Shown here: in pieces, positions 41,801 to 49,661 of the stretch
Layout: each line of letters starts with the position of its first letter
How positions within the stretch are numbered: position 1 is the stretch's first letter
From: Flavobacteriales bacterium
GTDB lineage: Bacteria > Bacteroidota > Bacteroidia > Flavobacteriales_F > PHOS-HE28
Direction of reading: 5' to 3'
DNA: 64,000 bases
NCBI GenBank assembly: GCA_020852835.1
Contig: JADZAC010000076.1
Coordinates: 1-64,000 of the forward strand
The notes under the pieces: generated by a model
Told to the model about the DNA's origin: nothing
The model's database searches: none
The model's input: only the letters and a program-made list of their open reading frames with translations
Program-made: the position numbers and the translations under genes

Positions 41801-42008
41801 CCTGGGCACGCCGCAGGTGAAGCTGGCCCTGCCCCGTGCCGATGCCGGCGCGGGTGCTGCGCTCACCATCAAAAAATTCGGCCCCTTGGACCACATCAAG
41901 CCGCTCACCATCCGCTTCGACATGCCCTTGGTACTCTCCGCCATCCCCGCCGGTGAAACAGACCATGTGGCCTTCCGGTATGTGGTGGGGATCGGGAGGA
42001 GTTTTTGA
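38838..42008 (+). CDS. M1 family metallopeptidase with C-terminal beta-barrel-like region
   Basis: [32 protein letters not shown] (HExxH-18-E); C-terminal half beta-rich and ends [11 protein letters not shown]. Confidence 0.85.
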   Translation: [1056 protein letters not shown]

Positions 42009-42059
42009 GTTTGGAACCGAATCCTCCTACATTGCGTCATCCTTATCAACCATCGGAAC

Positions 42060-43253
42060 ATGAAACCCTTGGTCCTGCTCGCCAGTTCCCTTCTGTATGT
42101 GAACTGCACAGCCCAGTACTGGAGCCAAGACCCGAACCTTGCAGGCACGGCCCGCTGGGGGGCGGTGGGCTTCGCCACGGCCACCCATGGCTACATCTGC
42201 ACCGGCGTAAGCAATGGCGGCAGCAACCTCGGTGACCTGTGGCAGTGGAACCCCGTCACCAACGCATGGGCGCAGAAAGCGGATTTCCCCGGCGGCCCAC
42301 GCAGGGAGGGTGCAGCGTTCTCCATCAACGGCATCGGCTACGTCGGCTTTGGGCGCTTGGGCCCTTCCGGTCCTTTCTTCAACGACCTGTGGGCCTACGA
42401 TCCCGCCACGAACGCATGGGACCAGAAAGCTTCCCTGCCCACTGCGGGCAGAGCCGCCCCCGGTGTTTTCGTGCTGAACGGCAAGGCCTACCTCGTGAGT
42501 GGCTGCACCGGGCCGGCTCCCTACCCGAACGATTTTTGGGAATATGACCCGGCAACCAATGCCTGGACCCAGCGGGCAAACCTGCCGTTCACGGGCCGCT
42601 CCGGGCCCATTGCCTTCGCCGTGTGGGGAAAAGGCTACATCGGTGGAGGGAATGACAACAGCAGCGACCTGAACTCCACGGATTTCTGGGCATACAACCC
42701 GGCCACGGACAGCTGGGCCCAACGCGCGGACGTGCCCGGGCCTGCCCGCAGAACAGGAAATGCCTTTGTGGTGAACAACATTCCGTACGCGGGTGGTGGA
42801 TGGAACGGATCCTCCTACCTGGTGGACATGTACGCCTATAACCCATGGGCAAACAGTTGGACGGCCATCAGCAACTTCGGCGGTGCAGGCGCCCACACTC
42901 CGGTGGCGTTTTCCATCGGCGGCACTGGCTACATGGGCACGGGCAACACCAGCAGTGGTGCCACTGCCCAGTTCTGGGAGTACAAAGGCGGGCCCGTGGG
43001 CATCGATGAGACCCTTGCTGCGTCCACCATTCATCCGGCGTTCCAGCAAGACCGGATCACCTTGAACGGCTGGGCCCCAGGCCTGGCCGATGCTTACAGC
43101 ATCCTGGATGCCAGTGGCCGCATCATCAGCACGGGGCACGTGGGCAACTTGCTGATCGAGATGCCGAGGGACTGCGGCGACGGCGTGTACGCCTTGCTGC
43201 TTTCCAAGGGGAATGCACCGCTCGGCACTTGGCGCTTTGCCGTAGTGCATTGA
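42060..43253 (+). CDS. Kelch repeat-containing secreted protein
   Basis: Repeated DLWxYDPATNAWxQKA-type kelch units; C-terminal region like a degenerate T9SS sorting domain. Confidence 0.75.
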   Translation: MKPLVLLASSLLYVNCTAQYWSQDPNLAGTARWGAVGFATATHGYICTGVSNGGSNLGDLWQWNPVTNAWAQKADFPGGPRREGAAFSINGIGYVGFGRLGPSGPFFNDLWAYDPATNAWDQKASLPTAGRAAPGVFVLNGKAYLVSGCTGPAPYPNDFWEYDPATNAWTQRANLPFTGRSGPIAFAVWGKGYIGGGNDNSSDLNSTDFWAYNPATDSWAQRADVPGPARRTGNAFVVNNIPYAGGGWNGSSYLVDMYAYNPWANSWTAISNFGGAGAHTPVAFSIGGTGYMGTGNTSSGATAQFWEYKGGPVGIDETLAASTIHPAFQQDRITLNGWAPGLADAYSILDASGRIISTGHVGNLLIEMPRDCGDGVYALLLSKGNAPLGTWRFAVVH

Positions 43254-43302
43254 CCTAACCCGGAATGGAGGGAACGGCCCGGTGCGGCGTGGTACGCCCG
43301 TG

Positions 43303-44370
43303 CTACTTGGCCATCCCTTCCACCAGTGCAAGAAACTTCCGCCTTTCGGACGGAGGGAACTTGTCCATGATGCGTTGCCGCGCCCGTTTGCCCATGGCCT
43401 CCAGATCGGCAGCCAAGGCCAGTTCGATCAACTGCTGCAAGCGTTCCGGGTCCTTGCGCTCCAATAGGAAGCCCGTATCACCCACTATTTCCGGCAAGGC
43501 GGCCACGGTGCTGGCAATGGGCACGCATTCGCACAGCATGGCCTCGCAAGGCGCACTGGGGAATCCTTCCCAAATGCTGAGCTGCAAGTAGAACCGGTGC
43601 CGTGCATAGAACCCCGGAAGTTCCTCATAGGGGATGAAGTTGTGCAGCGCCACGTTCGGAGGCACCCGTTCATACTTCATGGTCGGCGTATTGCCCAGAA
43701 TGGTGAACGTACACTGCGGAAACCGGTCGGCCATGGCGAAGATCAGGTCGATGCCCTTGCGATGGAAATTCGGCGGGTTCATCTGGGCCGCCGTAATGAA
43801 GCTCATCGGCTGCTTCTCCACATCGCAACGGAACCGTGCAGGATCGTACCCGTAGGCGATCACCGTGCAGGGCGTACGGATCTCCGGGAACAGCCCACGA
43901 TAGCCCTGTACCTGGGGATCGCGCGGATCGGAGGTGTAGGCCTGTCGGCTTTCCACCAAGGCCTCATCCACCGGTGCCAGGTGGTGCGCCAATTGCAAGG
44001 ACCATTTGGTGATGGCCCCGAGCGGCCAACGGGTATAGTTGCCGTAGCGTATCGAAGGAAACTTCACGCAGTCCGTGCCGCCGAGCACCAGCAGCACAGT
44101 CTTCCCCATCAGGCGGCCCAGCACGGCCGGCAGCAAGGAGTGGTAGCCGGCAAACTGGCACACGGCGATCCGGCTTGATGGCAGGTGGCGTGCCAGGAAG
44201 AGCAACTGGCGCAAGAGGGTGAGCGGGGTATGCCACTTGCGCCGGGGTTTGAACTGAAAAACCTTCACATCAAACCTTTCGCCCAACAGGTTGATGTCAT
44301 TGGCGGCAAAGGACACCAGCACGGGCGTGCAATAAACCAGCTTGGGCCGGGCACCGGCAGGCTTCACCAT
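43303..44370 (-). CDS. Glycosyltransferase family 4
   Basis: GIDLIFAMADRFPQCTFTILGN, LSIWEGFPSAPCEAMLCECVPIASTVAALPEIVGDTGFL. Confidence 0.87.
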   Translation of the reverse strand: MVKPAGARPKLVYCTPVLVSFAANDINLLGERFDVKVFQFKPRRKWHTPLTLLRQLLFLARHLPSSRIAVCQFAGYHSLLPAVLGRLMGKTVLLVLGGTDCVKFPSIRYGNYTRWPLGAITKWSLQLAHHLAPVDEALVESRQAYTSDPRDPQVQGYRGLFPEIRTPCTVIAYGYDPARFRCDVEKQPMSFITAAQMNPPNFHRKGIDLIFAMADRFPQCTFTILGNTPTMKYERVPPNVALHNFIPYEELPGFYARHRFYLQLSIWEGFPSAPCEAMLCECVPIASTVAALPEIVGDTGFLLERKDPERLQQLIELALAADLEAMGKRARQRIMDKFPPSERRKFLALVEGMAK

Positions 44371-44374
44371 GCGG

Positions 44375-44382
44375 CGAAACTA
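44375..44382 (-). promoter_or_regulatory. Candidate -7 box TAGTTTCG immediately upstream of the 44370 start codon
   Basis: TAGTTTCG-CCGC-ATG on the minus strand (4-nt gap). Confidence 0.45.
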
Positions 44383-44421
44383 CGGGCGGCGGTTCATGCG
44401 CAACCCCTTTCTTTGCGCCCC

Positions 44422-45120
44422 ATGCTCCTCGGCTCCGGCTTGATCGCACGCGCTTTCGAACACTTCCGGGATGATGCCCGCGTGCTCATCTTCGCCTCGG
44501 GCGTGTCCAATTCCACCACGGCAACGGAAGCGGAATATGCCCGCGAACGGAACCTGCTGCTGCACCAGGAAGGCACTTCCGCCCGCCTCGTGTATTTCAG
44601 CACCTGCAGTTTGTTCGACCCTGCCCTGGGTGGATCGGGGTACATCCGCCACAAACTGGCCATGGAGGAGCTGGTCCGCAGCCGGTTCCCGGACCACTTG
44701 ATCTTGCGCTTGCCCAACGTGGTGGGCCATACGCACAACCCGCACACCTTGACCAACCACATCCGCAACTGCCTGCTCTCCGGAGAGCCGCTCACCATAC
44801 AGACCAAAGCCTGCCGGTATTTGATGGGTGCGGACATGGCGGCGATGGCATGCACACCACTGATCCTTTGCCCGACCTTGGACGAACGCACCGTGAACGT
44901 GTGCTTGGACAAGCCCGTGCCGGTACCGGACCTGGTGGGGGCCATGGAAGCATTGGTTGAACGCAGGGCCAAGGCACAGCCCGTGGACAAGGGTTCCTGC
45001 TATGAGGTGGACAATACCCTCTTCAAGCGCCATTGGCTGGCAACCATGAAGCTCCCCTGGCCTGATGACGACCATTGGCGAACGATGTTGGCCAGCAACT
45101 ACGGGAATGCGGCACAGTGA
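44422..45120 (+). CDS. NAD-dependent epimerase-like protein (short SDR)
   Basis: MLLGSGLIARAFEHF, LVYFSTCSLFDPALGGSGYIRHKLAMEELV, LRLPNVVGHTHNPHTLTNHI. Confidence 0.7.
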   Translation: MLLGSGLIARAFEHFRDDARVLIFASGVSNSTTATEAEYARERNLLLHQEGTSARLVYFSTCSLFDPALGGSGYIRHKLAMEELVRSRFPDHLILRLPNVVGHTHNPHTLTNHIRNCLLSGEPLTIQTKACRYLMGADMAAMACTPLILCPTLDERTVNVCLDKPVPVPDLVGAMEALVERRAKAQPVDKGSCYEVDNTLFKRHWLATMKLPWPDDDHWRTMLASNYGNAAQ

Positions 45121-45138
45121 GGATCGGGCTGGCCTGGT

Positions 45139-45903
45139 TCAGGCCTTTATGCCAATTCGCCCCGTGTAATCGATCCGGTTGAGCAGCATGTGGATCTTCT
45201 GCTCGCCGAAGTACTCCAGCACCGCTTTGCGCGCTCCCTCCCAATGGCCGAAATCATCGATGATGAGCACGCCGCGCTGCACCAGTTTGGGGTAGAGGTG
45301 CACCAGTTCATGCCGTGTGGAGGCATACCAATCCGTGTCCAGCCGCAGTAACGCGATGCCACTTGCCGGTACGGAGGATGGCAAGGTGTCCTCCACCTTT
45401 CCCTTGACAAAATGGACCCGCTCCGCCGGGTAGCCGGTGCGGTGCAAGTTCTGCATTACCTCCTCCAAGGGAGAGCGGCACCAGTCAGATGCATCGTCGG
45501 CAGTGGCGGTTTCCTCAAATGTTCCCGATGCTCCTTCCCCCCTGAACGTGCGGTCAACCTCCTCCGGCTTGCTCATCCCCTCGAACGTATCGAACAGGTA
45601 GATGTCCCGGTCGGTGATGCCGCGCTGCTTCAGGCAGAGGGCCATCATCATGGCACTCCCGCCCTTCCAAACGCCGCATTCCACGAAAGCCCCTTGCAGC
45701 CCGGCGTCCACCACGTACATGCACGCGTTGTACAACGCATGCAACCGCTCCCTGGAGGTCATGGTGAACGGGCTGCAACGGGCGTACAGGTCCGTGAACA
45801 CGGGGTCGTCCATCAATGCGGGGTCGCGTACTTCCGTGCCGCTCTGTTTCAACAGCCACTGGCCGGAATTCCTCAACACTTTCGCTGCGATGCTGTTTCC
45901 CAT
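45139..45903 (-). CDS. TylF/MycF family (macrocin-O-methyltransferase-like) methyltransferase
   Basis: VECGVWKGGSAMMMALCLKQRG, YLFDTFEGMSKPE, LLRLDTDWYASTRHELVHLYPKLVQRGVLIIDDFGHW; alternative start 45951. Confidence 0.87.
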   Translation of the reverse strand: MGNSIAAKVLRNSGQWLLKQSGTEVRDPALMDDPVFTDLYARCSPFTMTSRERLHALYNACMYVVDAGLQGAFVECGVWKGGSAMMMALCLKQRGITDRDIYLFDTFEGMSKPEEVDRTFRGEGASGTFEETATADDASDWCRSPLEEVMQNLHRTGYPAERVHFVKGKVEDTLPSSVPASGIALLRLDTDWYASTRHELVHLYPKLVQRGVLIIDDFGHWEGARKAVLEYFGEQKIHMLLNRIDYTGRIGIKA

Positions 45904-46001
45904 GGGAAGTGGATGGCCCTGTTGGTGCCAGGTGGTGATTCCTGCCACCATGGCGTTGTTGGGGGGGCGAAAATTAACTTGCGCCGCCCCAAACCGCCCG
46001 G

Positions 46002-46682
46002 ATGTCCTGGATCGAACTCCTTCCCAGAAGCGTGGCCAAGCCCGCTTTCCGCACCTTGAACCGCCTGATGGGCAAGGTGCGCAAAGCGCAAAGCGGGCGC
46101 ATACCCCGGGTGGAACTGGAAGCCCGCCACCTCCGCAACCTTCGGGTGGTGTTGGACAGGAGCGCCTTTCTGGAAGCCCTCCCCAAAGGGGGCGAGGTGG
46201 CCGAAATGGGAGTGGCCCATGGTGACTTTTCCGCCATGATCCTGGACATCTGCAAGCCAAGCAAGCTCCATCTCGTCGATTTCTGGGGCAGCGAGCGCTA
46301 TGCTTCGGGAAGGGTGCGCGTGGAAACACGGTTCCAGCAGCAGATCCAGGAGGGGCGCGTGGTGATCGACCTGGGCCTCTCAACGGACGTGCTGCCGAGG
46401 TTCCGCAACGGGCAGTTTGATTGGGTGTACATCGATACGGACCACGGCTATGAGGTGACCGCCGCTGAGCTGGAACTGGCCCGCACCAAGGTGAAACCGG
46501 GGGGCATCATCGCCGGGCACGATTACATCACGGGCAACTGGGATGGCGGTGTGCGCTACGGGGTGGTGGAGGCCGTCCACGAGTTCTGCGTGAAGTACAA
46601 CTGGGAGCTGATCCTGCTGACGCATGAAACGGACCGGCACTTGAGCTTCGCGATCCGCGCGCTGCCTGCACCCCAAGCCTAA
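46002..46682 (+). CDS. Class I SAM-dependent methyltransferase
   Basis: GGEVAEMGVAHGDFSAMILDI, FDWVYIDTDHGYEVTAAELELARTKVKPGGIIAGHDY. Confidence 0.82.
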   Translation: MSWIELLPRSVAKPAFRTLNRLMGKVRKAQSGRIPRVELEARHLRNLRVVLDRSAFLEALPKGGEVAEMGVAHGDFSAMILDICKPSKLHLVDFWGSERYASGRVRVETRFQQQIQEGRVVIDLGLSTDVLPRFRNGQFDWVYIDTDHGYEVTAAELELARTKVKPGGIIAGHDYITGNWDGGVRYGVVEAVHEFCVKYNWELILLTHETDRHLSFAIRALPAPQA

Positions 46683-46707
46683 CGGCTGGGGTCCATCCGG
46701 CGAAGGC

Positions 46708-48207
46708 TCAGGGCTTCCTCACCATCCCAGCCAGACCGCCCGTCAATTTGCGCACCTGCGCACCCAGCTCGGGTGCAATGCCCAGCAAGTGCACCAACGG
46801 CCAGTATAGGGCCGCCAGCAGGAGCGTGCGCCAGATGATGTCCACCACCACCGGACCATGGTGGGGCAACCACGAAATGGCGGCAAGCACCACCAGTATC
46901 ACGCCCATGGCGCGAAGTGTCTGCCCGTCAAAAGGCCACAACTTGAACTTCCGGTAGAGGAAAACAATGCGCCAGCCCACCACGGCAACAATGGAAAAGA
47001 GCGAGCTCCAGGCAGCACCGGGCATGCCCCAGAGCAGGATCAGCACATAGTCCAATACAATGGTCAGCACCAGCAGCACGGCACCGCTCACCGCATCGAA
47101 CCAATAGCTGCGCGAAGTGCTGATGACCCCGGCACCAAGGCCGCCAGCCAGGCTCAGTACGTTTGTGGCGCCCAGGATCAGCAGCACGGGCTTGCCCACG
47201 GCATACGCGGGGTCCAGGAAGCTGAACAAGGCATCCACATTGGCCCACAGGCAGAGGAAGATGAAGGCCGCCACCACGATCTGAATGATCGCCGTGCGGT
47301 GGTACAGCATCTGGATCTTCGCCAGATCGCGTTGCTTCCACGCCTCGGCCAGCAGCGGGATCACCGGCTGCATCAACGCGCGGGCGGGCAGCATGATCAC
47401 GCTCGCCAGGAACATGGCCACCGCGTAGTACGCCACCTGTGAGAGGCCATTGGTGAGCATGGCGCCGATCATCACCTGGTCGATGTTGCCCACCGCGATC
47501 GCTGCCAAGCCGCTGCCGAAAGTGAACAGGCTGTACCGCACCATGCTCCTGCGCATGCGCTTGCCCACCCGCATGCGGCCAAGGCCCAGCCTGAATTCAC
47601 CGGCACGCCACAGATCGAACAGCAGCACGACGGTGGTGAGCACGAAGGTGGCCACGTACAGCCACAGGAACAGGGTGAAGCCCATATCTAACAACGCATA
47701 AGCCGCGATCAGCGCCGTTTGCAGCACGCGCAACAGGAACTCGCGGGCAAAGACGGGGGCGATGCTGCGGTGTACCGATCGGCTGAACCCGCGCAGCACC
47801 AGCAACCACACTTCGGCCATCACCAAGGGCAGCACCAGCATACCGAAGCGCTGGTAGAGGCCGCTGCCATCGTTGAACCAGATCGTGAAGCGATGGTGGA
47901 ACACGGCCAGCACCAGCATGGCAATGAGACCGCCCACGGTGGCCACGCCGAGGATAAGACCGAAGAGGCCCCGGTGGCCGTTGGCCTTGTCGCGGAAGTA
48001 CGGGAAGTAGCGGATCGCGGTGTTCTCGCCGCCGAGGTGCGCCACCTGTGCCGCCACCACGGCAATGCTCACCAGCAGGCGCGTCAGGCCGAACTCATCG
48101 GGAGAGAGCAGGCGCGGGAAGAGCAGCGCCATGTTGATGAAGCCCAAGCCCATGCCCACTACGGTGAGCAGGGTGTTCCAAGTGGCTTGGCGTGCTACGA
48201 TGCCCAT
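46708..48207 (-). CDS. Oligosaccharide flippase family protein (Wzx-like)
   Basis: Multi-TM, ARQATWNTLLTVVGMGLGFINMALLFPRLLSPDEFGLTRLL. Confidence 0.85.
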   Translation of the reverse strand: MGIVARQATWNTLLTVVGMGLGFINMALLFPRLLSPDEFGLTRLLVSIAVVAAQVAHLGGENTAIRYFPYFRDKANGHRGLFGLILGVATVGGLIAMLVLAVFHHRFTIWFNDGSGLYQRFGMLVLPLVMAEVWLLVLRGFSRSVHRSIAPVFAREFLLRVLQTALIAAYALLDMGFTLFLWLYVATFVLTTVVLLFDLWRAGEFRLGLGRMRVGKRMRRSMVRYSLFTFGSGLAAIAVGNIDQVMIGAMLTNGLSQVAYYAVAMFLASVIMLPARALMQPVIPLLAEAWKQRDLAKIQMLYHRTAIIQIVVAAFIFLCLWANVDALFSFLDPAYAVGKPVLLILGATNVLSLAGGLGAGVISTSRSYWFDAVSGAVLLVLTIVLDYVLILLWGMPGAAWSSLFSIVAVVGWRIVFLYRKFKLWPFDGQTLRAMGVILVVLAAISWLPHHGPVVVDIIWRTLLLAALYWPLVHLLGIAPELGAQVRKLTGGLAGMVRKP

Positions 48208-48235
48208 TCCGTCCGCAAGATGCGCAATGACCGCG

Positions 48236-49504
48236 TCACAGGGTGTTGAGCTCCTCCACCACCTGCCCGCATGTGGCTTTCCGCGACCACCTCGGGTCGG
48301 GTTCACTGGTCCCAGCCGTGAACATGTCCTTGATGTGCCCGCGCTGCTCCATCAAGCCCGGCCTGTTGATCACGGCATGCGGTGCCCGGTCCAGCACGCG
48401 CGACACATCGCCTTCCACCGGGCCAACGGCCAGGATGGGCCTGCCCGTGCTCACGTATTCGAAGAGCTTGCCCGGCAGGATGCCCATGAGGTTGGGCGTG
48501 TCGTTCACCAGCAACAGCAGGGCCCGTGCACGCTGTATATGGCGCATGGCTTCTTCATGCGAAACGCGCCCGGTGCGCTCCAAGTGCCCGCCCAGCCCGG
48601 CCTGCGCAACGCTTTCCGCAATGGTGTGGTCCACCGGGCCCACGAAGCGCAGCTTGAAGCGGGCGGCAAAAGCCGGGTCTTCATCGCAGAGCTGCTTCAA
48701 GGCACTCCACAGTTCCGGGGCATTGCGTGAAGGCGAAAGCGAGCCGATGTGTACCAGGCTGTAGGCTTCATCCACCGGCTCCGACGGTGATGGCAGGTCA
48801 TCGGGGTCGTAGCCGTTGGTGATCACCTCCACGCGTTTCGCGCCGAGTTTTTCAAGGTCTTGCGCCCAATGCCAGCTCACGCAGGTCACCCGGTCCGCTT
48901 CGCGCAGCACCTCCCCTTCCAACCGCTTGTGCTTCGCATCGGCCCAGCTGGTCAGTTTCAGTTGCACATAAAAGTCGATGTCCGTCCACGGGTCGCGGAA
49001 GTCGGCGATCCACTTCACGCCCAGCGCACGCTTGAGGCCCAGGCCGATCAAATGCATGCTGTGCGGCGGGCCGGTGGAGATGATGGCGTCCACCGGGTGC
49101 TCTTTCAAATAGGCCTTCAGGAACTTCACGGAGGGCCTCACCCACCACACCCGCGCATCGGGAATGAAAAAATTGCTGCGCACCCACAGCGCGAAGTCCT
49201 CTTTCCAACCGCCTTGCTTCTTCTCGTTCAAGAACCCCACTTGCACTTTCTCCTTGGTGCTGCGGCCGGTGAAGCGCTTGTACAAATTGAACGGTTCGGT
49301 GATGGGCCGTTTGATCACTTCGAGGTCACTGCGGACATCCTTCTCCAAGCCGGGATCATCGGCCACCACTTCGGGGTTTGCCGGCGTGTAGATCACCGGT
49401 TGCCAACCGTGCTCCGGCAACAGCTTGCTGAGCTTCAGCCAGCGGTACACGCCCGCGCCACCATTTGGCGGCCAGTAGTAGGTGATGATGAGGACGCGTT
49501 TCAT
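48236..49504 (-). CDS. Glycosyltransferase family 4
   Basis: MKRVLIITYYWPPNGGAGVYRWLKLSKLLPEHGW, WIADFRDPWTDIDFYVQLKLTSWADAKHKRLEGEVLREADRVTCVS, KLFEYVSTGRPILAVGP. Confidence 0.88.
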   Translation of the reverse strand: MKRVLIITYYWPPNGGAGVYRWLKLSKLLPEHGWQPVIYTPANPEVVADDPGLEKDVRSDLEVIKRPITEPFNLYKRFTGRSTKEKVQVGFLNEKKQGGWKEDFALWVRSNFFIPDARVWWVRPSVKFLKAYLKEHPVDAIISTGPPHSMHLIGLGLKRALGVKWIADFRDPWTDIDFYVQLKLTSWADAKHKRLEGEVLREADRVTCVSWHWAQDLEKLGAKRVEVITNGYDPDDLPSPSEPVDEAYSLVHIGSLSPSRNAPELWSALKQLCDEDPAFAARFKLRFVGPVDHTIAESVAQAGLGGHLERTGRVSHEEAMRHIQRARALLLLVNDTPNLMGILPGKLFEYVSTGRPILAVGPVEGDVSRVLDRAPHAVINRPGLMEQRGHIKDMFTAGTSEPDPRWSRKATCGQVVEELNTL

Positions 49505-49534
49505 GGTGCTTTACTCCCTGTTCTCGTAGGGTGA

Positions 49535-49637
49535 AGTTCGTAGGGCGTAGGGCGTAGGGCACGGTACTCCATCGATGTCCACTCCTTTGTACACCCTGCA
49601 CGCTGCCCGTTGCCCTACGCCCTACGCCCTACGAACT
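49535..49637. repeat. Inverted repeat of heptamer units (CGTAGGG x3), 27-bp perfect arms
   Basis: AGTTCGTAGGGCGTAGGGCGTAGGGCA at 49535-49561 is the exact reverse complement of 49611-49637. Confidence 0.88.
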
Positions 49638-49661
49638 ATTCACAGCCCTCCACACAACGAA

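Noticed and set aside
42027-43331. 434-aa minus-strand ORF opposite the kelch protein
   Set aside because: No motifs; the kelch frame has clear repeat periodicity
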